Shown here piece by piece: positions 39,190 through 48,447 of a stretch of DNA of 64,000 nucleotides (positions within the stretch are counted from its first letter, which is position 1; the number at the start of each line of letters is the position of its first letter). Under the pieces are notes generated by a model that saw nothing but the letters and a program-made list of their open reading frames with translations, searched no databases and was not told where the DNA came from. The position numbers and the translations under genes were made by a program. Source of the stretch: Rouxiella sp. S1S-2 (GTDB lineage: Bacteria > Pseudomonadota > Gammaproteobacteria > Enterobacterales > Enterobacteriaceae); contig NZ_WFKL01000001.1 of assembly GCF_009208105.1 (NCBI RefSeq), forward strand, positions 4,154,001-4,218,000, read 5' to 3'.

Positions 39190-39960
39190 ATGAAATTACA
39201 TTATCGACTGCAACAATCTGAATCTTCTGACACTTCGGCATTGCCTGTTCTGCTTATTCACGGCCTGTTCGGTACGCTGGATAATCTGGGCGTGCTGGCA
39301 CGTGACCTGAGACAACAGCATAGTGTGCTTCAGGTGGATTTGCGTAATCACGGACTCTCGGACCGCGCCGATGTTATGACCTACCGCGCCATGGCCGAAG
39401 ATTTACTCGACACGCTTGACGATGTGGGCATCGATAAAGCGCTGGTGATTGGCCACTCTATGGGCGCCAAGGCCGCGATGGCACTGACGGCGGTCGCACC
39501 TGACAGAGTTGAAAAGCTGGTCGCTATTGACATGGCCCCGGTTGACTATGCCACGCGCCGTCACGACGAGATTTTTGCCGCACTTAACGCCGTTAGCGCG
39601 GCAGGCATTAAAGACCGCACGTCGGCCGCTCAGTGTATGCAGGCCTTTATAAAGGAAGACGGCGTTGCCCAGTTTCTGTTGAAGTCGTTTCAACAGGGCG
39701 AATGGCGCTTCAACGTGGCGGTATTGTTAAAGGAATATGCCAATATTATTGGCTGGGCCGACGTACCTGCCTGGCCGCATCCGGCGCTGTTTATTCGCGG
39801 CGGACTGTCTAATTACATACAAGACAGTTACCGCGACGCCATTATGCGCCAGTTTCCGCAGGCCAGAGCACACGTTGTCGCGGGCAGCGGACACTGGGTG
39901 CATGCCGAGAAGCCGGACGCGGTGCTGCGCGCCATTCATCGCTTCATTGATGAACAATGA
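39190..39960 (+). CDS. ybfF: Alpha/beta-hydrolase esterase YbfF
   Basis: This alpha/beta-hydrolase (256 aa) acts on short acyl esters and thioesters in vitro in E. coli. The oxyanion region follows LIHGLFGTLDNLG. The nucleophile serine lies in the elbow VIGHSMGAKAAM, and the catalytic histidine is in GSGHWVHAEKP near the C terminus. It is divergent from seqA across 235 bp. The physiological substrate is unknown. Confidence 0.95.
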   Translation: MKLHYRLQQSESSDTSALPVLLIHGLFGTLDNLGVLARDLRQQHSVLQVDLRNHGLSDRADVMTYRAMAEDLLDTLDDVGIDKALVIGHSMGAKAAMALTAVAPDRVEKLVAIDMAPVDYATRRHDEIFAALNAVSAAGIKDRTSAAQCMQAFIKEDGVAQFLLKSFQQGEWRFNVAVLLKEYANIIGWADVPAWPHPALFIRGGLSNYIQDSYRDAIMRQFPQARAHVVAGSGHWVHAEKPDAVLRAIHRFIDEQ

Positions 39961-40241
39961 ATGCGCAACGCTAACTAAAATTTACCTCTACCGCGCGCAA
40001 CTGTTCAAAAAAACCGCTAATCATAATAACTTAGCGTGTAATTAGGGGCAGTTAGGCGTTGTGGAGGGATATACGCTAGGGTATGATTGCGCGCTGTAAT
40101 TTTGCCCCTGCGGCGGGTCGGTTATCTCCCGCGTTTGAGGTAAATTGGGTTAGGGTTTATTAGCCCGAAATGTGTTAACCACTTCATCTGAAAAGGGCCT
40201 GGCCGCTTTTCGATGTAACTTCCCTAGTTGTACCGCTACCT

Positions 40242-40523
40242 ATGGCAAAAGAACAACTGGATCGCACGACGCTTGATCTGTTCGCAGACGATCGCCGTCC
40301 GGGACGTCCAAAAACAAATCCGCTTTCTCGCGATGAACAGCTTAGGATTAACAAGCGTAATCAGCTTCGCCGTGACAAAAACAACGGTTTACGTCGCGTT
40401 GAGCTGAAAATTAATGCCGAAGCCGTGGATGCGCTTAATAAGCTGGCGGAACAGCAAAATATCAGTCGCAGCGAGCTGATTGAGCAGATGCTGCTGTCTC
40501 ATCTGAACAATCAGGAAAGTTAG
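40242..40523 (+). CDS. ybfE: YbfE family DNA-binding-like protein
   Basis: This 93-aa protein matches E. coli YbfE (97 aa), described as LexA-regulated. The conserved N-terminal stretch is RTTLDLFADDRRPGRPKTNP, and the C-terminal half (about 48-90) has a ribbon-helix-helix-like pattern, VELKINAEAVDALNKLAEQQ. No LexA box (CTGT-N8-ACAG) is seen upstream, so SOS control is not supported here. It lies in front of fldA, as in E. coli. Confidence 0.93.
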   Translation: MAKEQLDRTTLDLFADDRRPGRPKTNPLSRDEQLRINKRNQLRRDKNNGLRRVELKINAEAVDALNKLAEQQNISRSELIEQMLLSHLNNQES

Positions 40524-40818
40524 TCATCGTTTGTGATGCGGGCGGGTAACCCTAGCGGTTATCCGCCGTTGCGTTTCTCCGTCTTTCCGCAAGTGCAAGA
40601 ACACACAAAGGCGATAACGCTCGCCTGAAATGCCCGTTAGACTGTAGGGCATTAGAATTAGGGTCGTATTAAAACCGTGCTGCATTAATCAGAGTTGGGA
40701 TGAGAATATGTTCTCAGCCCGTCGAGTTTGCTATTATCTTGCGCAAACTGAATCGCATGCCGCGGACGAAAAAGCAGACTCGATGAGTCTATTGAAGAAC
40801 AAGAGGTTAGATAAGCTT

Positions 40819-41346
40819 ATGGCAGTAGTAGGTATCTTCTTTGGTTCCGACACCGGAAACACCGAAAACATCGCAAAAATGATCCAGAAGCAGTTGGGTA
40901 AAGATGTTGCTGACGTGCAGGACATCGCCAAAAGCAGCAAAGAAGATCTGGAAAAATACGATATTCTGCTGCTTGGCATCCCAACCTGGTACTACGGTGA
41001 AGCACAGTGTGACTGGGACGACTTTTTCCCAACGCTGGAAGAGATAGATTTTGAAGGCAAGCTGGTTGCGCTGTTTGGCTGTGGCGATCAGGAAGATTAC
41101 GCCGAGTACTTCTGTGACGCGATGGGCACCGTTCGCGATATTATCGAACCACGCGGCGCCGTGATTGTTGGCCACTGGTCAACCGAAGGTTACGGTTACG
41201 AAGCGTCTAAAGGCATGGCGGATGATACTCACTTCATCGGTCTGGCCATCGACGAAGACCGTCAACCTGAGCTGACAAACGAACGTGTCGACGCTTGGGT
41301 TAAGCAAATTAGCGAAGAATTAAGCCTTTCAGAGATAATCGGCTAA
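40819..41346 (+). CDS. fldA: Flavodoxin 1
   Basis: This is a long-chain flavodoxin (175 aa; E. coli 176) carrying FMN as a low-potential electron donor, for example to IspG/IspH, MetH and pyruvate formate-lyase activation. The FMN phosphate loop is GIFFGSDTGNTENIA; the ring-stacking residues lie in IPTWYYGEAQCDWDD and FGCGDQEDYAEYFCD. The frame is open 37 codons further upstream, but ATG 40819 (MAVVGIFFG) gives the family N terminus, with AGAGG ahead of it. It is followed by fur. Confidence 0.97.
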   Translation: MAVVGIFFGSDTGNTENIAKMIQKQLGKDVADVQDIAKSSKEDLEKYDILLLGIPTWYYGEAQCDWDDFFPTLEEIDFEGKLVALFGCGDQEDYAEYFCDAMGTVRDIIEPRGAVIVGHWSTEGYGYEASKGMADDTHFIGLAIDEDRQPELTNERVDAWVKQISEELSLSEIIG

Positions 41347-41508
41347 TCCCACACAAAGGCTAAGGCCCTGAATCGTTGAGGTTAAACGCGAAAGGGCCAA
41401 ACTATCACTGAAATTAACAATTTAACGTCTACAAAATTGTAACTTTCAGCTGTATCAAGGTACACTTACATTATCTGTTTTTATCGTTTTGGCTTTTTTA
41501 TCGCCCGT

Positions 41509-41595
41509 TTGAAGGGTGCGAACGATGTTTGTGAACAGCCCACCGTTTTCATTAACGTGATTAGCATAGTGACAGGACTAAATCCGCATGACTGA
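41509..41595 (+). CDS. uof: Leader peptide uof upstream of fur
   Basis: A 28-codon frame starts at TTG 41509, continues LKGANDVCEQPTVFINVISI and then VTGLNPHD. It ends at a TGA that overlaps the first codons of fur (ATGACTGA). E. coli has a leader frame of the same length and placement, uof, whose translation is coupled to fur and blocked by the RyhB small RNA. The start codon is inferred from that length, as no ATG is available in the frame. Confidence 0.65.
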   Translation: MKGANDVCEQPTVFINVISIVTGLNPHD

Positions 41596-42034
41596 CAACA
41601 ACACCGCACTGAAGAAAGCCGGCTTAAAAGTCACGCTTCCGCGCCTGAAAATCCTGGAAGTGTTGCAAGCTCCGGCAGGTCATCACGTCAGTGCGGAAGA
41701 TTTGTACAAAGAACTGATTGATATGGGCGAAGAGATTGGTCTTGCCACGGTTTACCGTGTTTTGAACCAGTTTGACGACGCCGGCATTGTTACCCGTCAC
41801 AATTTTGAAGGCGGCAAGTCAGTATTTGAACTGACTCAGCAACATCACCACGACCATTTGATCTGCCTCGACTGCGGCCGCGTTATTGAGTTCCGTGACG
41901 AGTATATCGAAGGCCGTCAACGTGAGATTGCCAAGGCACACGGTATTAAACTCACCAACCACAGTCTTTATCTTTACGGCCATTGCGAACTTGGCAACTG
42001 CATCGAAGATGAAACTCTGCATGGTAAAGGCTGA
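41588..42034 (+). CDS. fur: Ferric uptake regulator Fur
   Basis: This is the iron-responsive repressor (148 aa, E. coli length). It has an N-terminal winged-helix DNA-binding domain (about 1-83, including TVYRVLNQFDDAGIVTRH). The C-terminal dimerisation and metal domain has HHHDHLICLDCGRVIEF and the second cysteine pair in HCELGNC. Its ATG overlaps the end of uof, so translation is likely coupled. A hairpin terminator follows. Confidence 0.98.
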   Translation: MTDNNTALKKAGLKVTLPRLKILEVLQAPAGHHVSAEDLYKELIDMGEEIGLATVYRVLNQFDDAGIVTRHNFEGGKSVFELTQQHHHDHLICLDCGRVIEFRDEYIEGRQREIAKAHGIKLTNHSLYLYGHCELGNCIEDETLHGKG

Positions 42035-42088
42035 TATTTTGCCCCAGCGCTGTCGCTGAGGAACAAAAGAGTATTCGCCTATAAAATG

Positions 42089-42110
42089 ACCGCTGAAAAG
42101 CGGTTTTTTT
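42089..42110 (+). terminator. Rho-independent terminator of fur
   Basis: The stem ACCGCT/AGCGGT with a GAAA tetraloop is followed by a T-run. It lies 55 nt past the fur stop, between the convergent fur and glnS genes. Confidence 0.9.
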
Positions 42111-42190
42111 ATGCCTGGAATTTGATGCGGAAGAGTTGGGGATTAGCGTAGATCCCCCACTCCTGGAGCCGGGGATCTCACGCTTATTGA

Positions 42191-43861
42191 TCAGACGACT
42201 GGCTTACTTTCCCAGTTGTCACGCAGCCCGACGGTGCGGTTAAACACCAGGTGCTCGGCACTGGAGTAAGTGCTGTCGGCGCAGAAATACCCTTCACGCT
42301 CAAACTGCAGACTCACTGCGGCCTGTGCGTTTGCCATGCTCGGTTCAACAAACCCGTGGGCAATCACCAGAGACTCTGGATTGATAGTGGTCAGAAAGTC
42401 TTCTGCCTGAGCCGGGTTAGCGACGCTGAACAGGCGGTCATACAAGCGGAACTCGGCCGGTTTACCTTCGCTCGCAGACACCCAGTGGATCACGCCTTTG
42501 ACTTTACGGCCGTCGGCAGGGTCTTTACTCAGGGTATCAATGTCATAGCTACAGAAAATAGTGGTGATATTGCCTTCGGCATCTTTCTCGATGCGTTCGG
42601 CTTTAATCACGTACGCATTGCGCAAACGCACTTCTTTCCCCAGAACCAGACGCTTGTACTGCTTGTTGGCTTCTTCGCGGAAATCAGCCTGATCGATGAA
42701 GATTTCAGCGGTAAATGGCACATCACGCGAGCCCATTTCTGGCTTGCTCGGATGATTTGGCATTTTTACCCACTGAACGGCATCACCGGTAAAGTTCTCA
42801 ATAATCACTTTAACCGGATTGATCACCGCCATCGCACGCGGCGCGTTTTCGTTGAGGTCGTCACGAATGCAGGACTCCAGCGCGGCCATTTCAACGTTGT
42901 TATCCTGCTTGGTCACGCCGATACGACGACAGAACTCGCGAATTGACGCCGAGGTATAACCGCGACGACGCAGGCCGGATACCGTTGGCATACGCGGGTC
43001 ATCCCAACCTTCTACAATCTTGTCGGTCACCAGCAGGCTCAGCTTGCGCTTGGACATGATGGAATATTCAAGATTCAGGCGTGAGAACTCGTACTGACGC
43101 GGATGACAGGCGATGCTGATGTTGTCGAGCACCCAGTCATACAGACGGCGGTTGTCCTGGAACTCCAGCGTACACAGCGAGTGAGTGATCCCTTCCAGCG
43201 CATCGGAAATGCAGTGGGTGAAATCGTACATCGGATAGATGCACCACTTAGTGCCGGTCTGATGGTGGTCGGCAAACTTGATGCGATACAGCACCGGATC
43301 ACGCATCACGAAGAATGGCGACGCCATGTCAATTTTTGCGCGCAAGCACGCGGTGCCCTCGGCAAACTCGCCGTTGCGCATTTTGGCAAACAGGTCGAGG
43401 TTCTCTTGCACAGTGCGATCGCGGAACGGGCTATTTTTACCCGGCGCCGTCAGGTTACCGCGATATTCGCGGATCTGATCCGGAGACAGTTCGTCAACGT
43501 AGGCCAGGCCTTTTTCAATCAGCTCAACCGCATAGTGGTGCAGTTGATCAAAATAGTCGGAAGAGTAATGAACCTCACCGCTCCACTCGAAACCAAGCCA
43601 CTGAACGTCTTTTTTAATAGACTCGACGAATTCGATATCTTCTTTCACCGGGTTGGTATCATCAAAACGCAGGTTGCATTGGCCCTGGTAGTCTTGCGCG
43701 ATGCCAAAGTTCAGGCAGATCGATTTTGCGTGGCCAATGTGCAAATAACCATTTGGCTCAGGCGGGAAACGGGTCACGACAGAAGCGTGTTTTCCCGATG
43801 CCAGATCTTCATCAATAATCTGACGGATAAAATTTGTTGGGCGGGCTTCAGCCTCACTCAT
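42191..43861 (-). CDS. glnS: Glutaminyl-tRNA synthetase
   Basis: This class I aminoacyl-tRNA synthetase (556 aa; E. coli 554) charges tRNA-Gln with glutamine. The HIGH motif is in [15 protein letters not shown], and the KMSKS equivalent is MSKRKLS. The N-terminal catalytic domain and the C-terminal anticodon-binding beta-barrels are complete. Three of the tRNAs it would charge are encoded at 52960-53481. E. coli has chiPQ between glnS and nagE; they are absent here. Confidence 0.98.
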   Translation of the reverse strand: MSEAEARPTNFIRQIIDEDLASGKHASVVTRFPPEPNGYLHIGHAKSICLNFGIAQDYQGQCNLRFDDTNPVKEDIEFVESIKKDVQWLGFEWSGEVHYSSDYFDQLHHYAVELIEKGLAYVDELSPDQIREYRGNLTAPGKNSPFRDRTVQENLDLFAKMRNGEFAEGTACLRAKIDMASPFFVMRDPVLYRIKFADHHQTGTKWCIYPMYDFTHCISDALEGITHSLCTLEFQDNRRLYDWVLDNISIACHPRQYEFSRLNLEYSIMSKRKLSLLVTDKIVEGWDDPRMPTVSGLRRRGYTSASIREFCRRIGVTKQDNNVEMAALESCIRDDLNENAPRAMAVINPVKVIIENFTGDAVQWVKMPNHPSKPEMGSRDVPFTAEIFIDQADFREEANKQYKRLVLGKEVRLRNAYVIKAERIEKDAEGNITTIFCSYDIDTLSKDPADGRKVKGVIHWVSASEGKPAEFRLYDRLFSVANPAQAEDFLTTINPESLVIAHGFVEPSMANAQAAVSLQFEREGYFCADSTYSSAEHLVFNRTVGLRDNWESKPVV

Positions 43862-43965
43862 TGTTCATTTCCTCTACGCGAACGAAAGCTCGAAAGACTA
43901 ACCGCATATGTTCCAACAAGCCACGCTGGGAAACAACCCTTATGTGCCAAATTTGAATTTTATAA

Positions 43966-43997
43966 TAAAAAAACGGGAAGAGATTGCTCCCTTCCCG
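43966..43997 (-). terminator. Rho-independent terminator of nagE
   Basis: The arms CGGGAAG and CTTCCCG, with further GAG/CTC pairing inside, are followed on the minus strand by a run of seven T. It lies 43 nt beyond the nagE stop. Confidence 0.85.
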
Positions 43998-44040
43998 CCG
44001 CGGCGCTTAACTCACGCCGATATTTTTTAACAATATGACG

Positions 44041-45993
44041 TTATTTGGACTGGATCTCGTACAGCTTGCTTTCGCCCGCGACCACAGTCTCTCCCGCCAA
44101 CAGCGCAATGCCTGCGTAATCTTCCATGTTACTGACTACAACCGGGCTTATCATTGAACGCGCATTGCCGTTCAGATAGTCCAGGTCTAGCTCCAGTACC
44201 GGCTGACCCACGCTCACCGTTGCACCCTCTTCAACCAGACGGGTAAAGCCTTGACCGTTAAGTGCGACGGTATCGAGTCCGATATGCACCACAACTTCAG
44301 CTCCGGATTCGGTTTCCAGACAGAAGGCGTGGTTAGTATTAAAGAATTTAACGATAACGCCGTTTGCCGGAGCAACCACCGTTTTACTCGTCGGGCGAAT
44401 CGCTAAACCTTCACCTACCGCACCGCTGGCAAAGGCTTCATCAGGCACCTCAGACAAGGCAACAACTTCACCGGTAATCGGCGATATCAACGTTTCAACC
44501 ACAACCTTTGGCGTATTGGGTACAGCCTGAGGTTTAACGTCTGCCACTGGCGCAGCCGTTGGCGCTGCGGTTGCTGCCGCTATTGGGCCGGTCGCAATCA
44601 CCGTACGCATTGCAGCAGCAATGCTTTCGGCACGGGTACCGACAATGACCTGTACAGTTTGTTTATTCAGACGGATAACGCCAGACGCCCCCAGACGTTT
44701 TGCCAGCACGTCGTTAACCTGTGCAGAGTCTTTAACGTTGAGTCGCAGACGCGTGATACACGCATCGATGCCTTTGAGATTATCAGACCCTCCCAGCGCG
44801 CTGACATAGCTTAACGCGAGTTGGCTCATCCCTTCTTCCGTATTGCTGTTGGTGTCCTGAGTGCCCGTCTCTGCAACATCGTCTTCACGTCCCGGCGTTT
44901 TCAGATTGAACATGCGAATAATCACAGTGAACAACACGAAGTAGATGATGAAGAAAATCACCCCCATCACCAGCAACATCCATACGTTTTTGCTCGCCGC
45001 CGGCAGGTTGTACATCAACGCATAGTCGATTGCGCCCGCCGAGAAGGAAAACCCAGCGTGGATGCCAAGCGCCGTTGCGATGTACAGGCTTATCCCGGTC
45101 AACACGGCGTGGATTAGATACAGCAACGGAGCCAGGAACATGAACAGGAATTCAAGGGGCTCGGTAACACCGGTCAGAAACGCAGTCAGTGCCACCGACA
45201 TCAGCATACCGCCGACCAATGGACGACGCTCTTTAGGGGCAGCGAAGTACATAGCAAACGCCGCGCCCGGCAAGCCAAACATCATGATCGGGAAGAAGCC
45301 GGACATAAACATCCCTGCGGTGCCGTCACCCGCATAGAAACGGTTGATGTCGCCGTGGAACACTGCGCCTGCCGCGTTGGTGAAGTCACCAATCTGGAAC
45401 CATGCAATGGTGTTAAGAACCTGATGCAGACCCGTAGGGATAAGCAAACGGTTAACGAAGCCGAAGATGCCTGCACCGAATGCGCCAGCGCCCACGATCC
45501 ACTCGCCACCGGCGCGGATAGCATCCTGAACAGGCGGCCATACGTAACCAAAGATAGCGGCCAGAATCAGACAGAAAAATCCGGTTGCGATAGGAACAAA
45601 ACGTCTGCCGCCGAAGAAACTGAGGAAGTCAGGCAGTTTGATATCAGACCAGCGGTTGTAAACCATACCGCCAACCAGACCGGTGATAATGCCCGCCAAC
45701 ACACCCATATTTATCGCTGGGTTGATGGTAATCATCGCCTTAGTCAGAATGAAATAACCAATACCGCCTGCCAGGGCTGCAGCACCGGCACTGTCTTTTG
45801 ACCAGCTTGATGCCACACCAATGGCGAAGATCAATGCGAGGTTATCGAAAACACCGCCACCGGCCTGTGCGATGAACGGCATATTGAGAAGGTCAGGCTG
45901 ACCGAAACGCAGCAGGAGTGCGGCGACCGGCAGTACGGCTATCGGCAGCTGAAGCGCTCTGCCTAAACGCTGAAAGAATCCAAGTATATTCAA
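44041..45993 (-). CDS. nagE: PTS N-acetylglucosamine transporter EIICBA
   Basis: This is a three-domain phosphotransferase permease (650 aa; E. coli 648) that imports and phosphorylates N-acetylglucosamine. It has an EIIC membrane domain (about 1-370), an EIIB domain with phosphocysteine Cys412 in DACITRLRLN, and an EIIA domain with His570 in VVVHIGLDTVAL. Ala/Pro-rich linkers join the domains. It is divergent from nagB; NagC and CRP sites lie between. Induction should follow GlcNAc-6-phosphate binding to NagC. Confidence 0.98.
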   Translation of the reverse strand: MNILGFFQRLGRALQLPIAVLPVAALLLRFGQPDLLNMPFIAQAGGGVFDNLALIFAIGVASSWSKDSAGAAALAGGIGYFILTKAMITINPAINMGVLAGIITGLVGGMVYNRWSDIKLPDFLSFFGGRRFVPIATGFFCLILAAIFGYVWPPVQDAIRAGGEWIVGAGAFGAGIFGFVNRLLIPTGLHQVLNTIAWFQIGDFTNAAGAVFHGDINRFYAGDGTAGMFMSGFFPIMMFGLPGAAFAMYFAAPKERRPLVGGMLMSVALTAFLTGVTEPLEFLFMFLAPLLYLIHAVLTGISLYIATALGIHAGFSFSAGAIDYALMYNLPAASKNVWMLLVMGVIFFIIYFVLFTVIIRMFNLKTPGREDDVAETGTQDTNSNTEEGMSQLALSYVSALGGSDNLKGIDACITRLRLNVKDSAQVNDVLAKRLGASGVIRLNKQTVQVIVGTRAESIAAAMRTVIATGPIAAATAAPTAAPVADVKPQAVPNTPKVVVETLISPITGEVVALSEVPDEAFASGAVGEGLAIRPTSKTVVAPANGVIVKFFNTNHAFCLETESGAEVVVHIGLDTVALNGQGFTRLVEEGATVSVGQPVLELDLDYLNGNARSMISPVVVSNMEDYAGIALLAGETVVAGESKLYEIQSK

Positions 45994-46114
45994 TTTTTCC
46001 CCCTATTCGCCCTCGGGCGAATCACCAAAGTAGTTTAATTAGTATGTTGTACTACCTGTTTTAAAACGGCTTAAAACCTGACTCACCAACGTCATACTGC
46101 GGAGTGTAAAAAAA

Positions 46115-46135
46115 TTAATTCGTATCGCAAATTAA
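46115..46135. promoter_or_regulatory. NagC operator at nagE
   Basis: TTAATTCGTATCGCAAATTA plus a final A is a 21-bp imperfect palindrome with AT-rich arms and a CG-containing centre. This is the form of high-affinity NagC boxes. It lies about 120 nt before nagE. Confidence 0.75.
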
Positions 46136-46147
46136 AACCTCATTATT

Positions 46148-46163
46148 TGTGATTTTTATCACC
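46148..46163. promoter_or_regulatory. CRP-cAMP binding site
   Basis: TGTGATTTTTATCACC matches the CRP consensus TGTGA-N6-TCACA with one mismatch. It lies between the two NagC operators, as in E. coli, and should activate both nag arms. Confidence 0.8.
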
Positions 46164-46208
46164 AAAAAGTGGTCTTAACAAGCCATAATGCTAGTCAACA
46201 CCCAAAAC

Positions 46209-46229
46209 TTATTTTATCATTAAAAAAAT
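46209..46229. promoter_or_regulatory. NagC operator at nagB
   Basis: TTATTTTATCATTAAAAAAA plus T is an AT-rich imperfect palindrome of NagC type. Its centre is 94 bp from the centre of the nagE operator, close to nine helical turns. That spacing suits a repression loop. Confidence 0.65.
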
Positions 46230-46376
46230 CTAGGCGGCACGATGCCAATCGTCAGTATTCGTCACCGCGCTTTTAATTCAATGCGGGCCGCGCGTAAAAC
46301 GTTTAAATTCTTTACCCAGCGCCAAGGCGAAGGGTATACCCAGTATATTCGGTTCTAAAAACTTAAGAGGTGTACG

Positions 46377-47177
46377 ATGAGACTTATTCCACTGAATACT
46401 CCAGCAGAAGTCGGCAAATGGGCTGCGCGTCATATTGTTCAACGTATTAATGCGTTTAAACCTACTGCCGATCGTCCATTTGTTCTCGGTCTGCCAACCG
46501 GCGGCACCCCTCTCGAAGCTTACAAACATCTTGTTGCTATGCATAAAGCGGGCCAGGTTAGCTTCGAAAACGTGGTAACCTTCAACATGGATGAATATGT
46601 TGGACTGCCGCAGGAACATCCGGAAAGCTATCATACCTTCATGCACCGTAATTTCTTTGACCACGTTGATATTAAAAAGGAAAACATTAACCTTTTAAAC
46701 GGTAATGCCCCAGACGTTGACGAAGAATGCCGCCAGTACGAAGCAAAAATTAAGTCTTACGGCAAAATAAACCTGTTCATGGGCGGCGTTGGCAACGACG
46801 GGCACATCGCTTTCAATGAACCGGCCTCCTCACTGGCTTCGCGCACCCGCATTAAAACGCTGACCCACGACACTCGAATCGCTAACTCGCGCTTCTTCGA
46901 CAACGATGTTTCTCAGGTACCTAAATTTGCCCTGACCGTTGGCGTGGGTACGCTGCTTGATGCTGAAGAAGTGATGATTCTGGTTATCGGCCACGCCAAA
47001 GCGCAGGCGCTTGCAGCGGCAGTCGAAGGAAATATCAATCATATGTGGACCATTAGCTGCCTGCAGTTGCATGCTAAAGCCGTCGTCGTATGTGACGAGC
47101 CGTCCACCATGGAATTAAAAGTAAAAACGGTTAAATATTTCACCGAGCTTGAAGCAGAAAACGTGAAAGGCCTGTAA
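46377..47177 (+). CDS. nagB: Glucosamine-6-phosphate deaminase
   Basis: This hexameric allosteric enzyme (266 aa, E. coli length) converts glucosamine-6-phosphate to fructose-6-phosphate and ammonia. [10 protein letters not shown] carries the catalytic aspartate, and [16 protein letters not shown] carries the ring-opening histidine region. It is first in nagBACD. GlcNAc-6-phosphate, the NagA substrate, is its known allosteric activator. Confidence 0.98.
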   Translation: MRLIPLNTPAEVGKWAARHIVQRINAFKPTADRPFVLGLPTGGTPLEAYKHLVAMHKAGQVSFENVVTFNMDEYVGLPQEHPESYHTFMHRNFFDHVDIKKENINLLNGNAPDVDEECRQYEAKIKSYGKINLFMGGVGNDGHIAFNEPASSLASRTRIKTLTHDTRIANSRFFDNDVSQVPKFALTVGVGTLLDAEEVMILVIGHAKAQALAAAVEGNINHMWTISCLQLHAKAVVVCDEPSTMELKVKTVKYFTELEAENVKGL

Positions 47178-47291
47178 TTTTTGGATTTTTTAAATCGAAT
47201 AACGTATTTCCCCTGAGTCATTGACGTCGCAACGAGACCATTAACAGCGTGGCGGCGTCAAACAAGCACGACGGGGAAAGGAGGGGAAGAG

Positions 47292-48431
47292 ATGTTTGCA
47301 CTGATTAACGGTCGGATATATACCGGCCATGATATTCTGGATAATCACGCGGTGGTGATTGCTGACGGGCTCATTGACCGAGTTTGTCCGGTTGAAGACC
47401 TTCCGGCAAACATAGAAACGCGCAGTCTGGAAGGCGCATTCCTTGCCCCGGGATTCATCGACCTGCAGCTTAACGGCTGTGGCGGCGTGCAGTTCAACGA
47501 TTCGCTGGAAGCCATTTGTGTCGAAACGCTTGAAATCATGCAGAAGGCCAATGAAAAATCCGGCTGCACCAGCTATCTGCCGACCTTAATAACCAGCAGC
47601 GACGCGTTCATGAAGCACGGTATTCAGATCATGCGCGACTATTTGGCTAAATATCCGAACCAGGCGCTGGGTCTTCATCTTGAAGGCCCTTACCTGAGCC
47701 TCGAGAAAAAAGGGACGCATAATCCGGCGTTTATACGCAAACCCGATGCAGCCATGATCGACTTCATCTGCGCCAACGCCGACGTAGTGACCAAAGTCAC
47801 GCTGGCGCCAGAGCAGGTTGAGAACCACTTTATTCGCCAGCTTACCGATGCGGGTATTATCGTTTCTGCCGGTCACTCCAACTCGAGCTACGAGCAGGCG
47901 CGTGAAGGTTTTGCCGCCGGTATTACCTTTGCTACTCACTTATATAATGCCATGCCGCCGATTTCAGGTCGTCAACCTGGGTTGATGGGCGCGATTTTTG
48001 ATACTGCAGAAGTCTATACCGGTATTATCGTTGACGGGCATCACGTTGCCTGGCCGAGTATCCGTAACGCCAAGAAACTTAAGGGTGACAAGCTGGTATT
48101 GGTGACCGATGCCACAGCGCCAGCGGGTGCCGACATTGAAGAGTTCATTTTTGCTGGTAAAACAATATACTATCGAGATGGGCTTTGTGTGGATGAAAAC
48201 GGCACCCTCAGCGGTTCTGCGCTGACGATGATCCAGGCGGTACAAAACAGCGTTGAGCACGTCGGGATTGCACTCGACGAGGCGATTCGCATGGCGACCC
48301 TTTACGCGGCGCGTGCTATTGGCGTTGAAAAAACGCTGGGCAGCATCGAAGCGGGTAAAGTGGCCAACCTCACCGCTTTCACTCACGACTTCAAAATAAC
48401 AAAAACGCTCGTCAACGGTGACGAGGTGTAA
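47292..48431 (+). CDS. nagA: N-acetylglucosamine-6-phosphate deacetylase
   Basis: This amidohydrolase-superfamily enzyme (379 aa; E. coli 382) removes acetate from GlcNAc-6-phosphate, feeding NagB. Metal-ligand regions are [24 protein letters not shown] and [11 protein letters not shown]. The catalytic aspartate is in [10 protein letters not shown]. It lies 114 nt after nagB and 16 nt before nagC. A strong AGGAGG-like site precedes the ATG. Confidence 0.98.
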   Translation: MFALINGRIYTGHDILDNHAVVIADGLIDRVCPVEDLPANIETRSLEGAFLAPGFIDLQLNGCGGVQFNDSLEAICVETLEIMQKANEKSGCTSYLPTLITSSDAFMKHGIQIMRDYLAKYPNQALGLHLEGPYLSLEKKGTHNPAFIRKPDAAMIDFICANADVVTKVTLAPEQVENHFIRQLTDAGIIVSAGHSNSSYEQAREGFAAGITFATHLYNAMPPISGRQPGLMGAIFDTAEVYTGIIVDGHHVAWPSIRNAKKLKGDKLVLVTDATAPAGADIEEFIFAGKTIYYRDGLCVDENGTLSGSALTMIQAVQNSVEHVGIALDEAIRMATLYAARAIGVEKTLGSIEAGKVANLTAFTHDFKITKTLVNGDEV

Positions 48432-48447
48432 TCGCAGAGAGTAATGA

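Larger units (their letters stand above)
45994..46376. promoter_or_regulatory. nagE-nagB divergent control region
   Basis: This 383-bp region between the divergent arms of the nag regulon has no gene. It holds two NagC-type operators and a CRP site between them, listed separately. The layout is that of the E. coli repression loop, with a NagC operator close to each promoter. The nagB ribosome-binding site AGAGG lies shortly before the ATG at 46377. Confidence 0.85.

Noticed and set aside
40083..40163. 26-codon frame upstream of ybfE
   Set aside because: Its ATG overlaps a TATGAT that looks like a -10 hexamer of the ybfE promoter; no ribosome-binding site.
40020..40241. LexA box expected before ybfE
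   Set aside because: A CTGT is present near 40092 but no ACAG follows at the required spacing.
42125..42185. GATCCCC/GGGGATC hairpin downstream of glnS as its terminator
   Set aside because: No T-run follows on the minus strand; the fur hairpin nearby may serve both directions.
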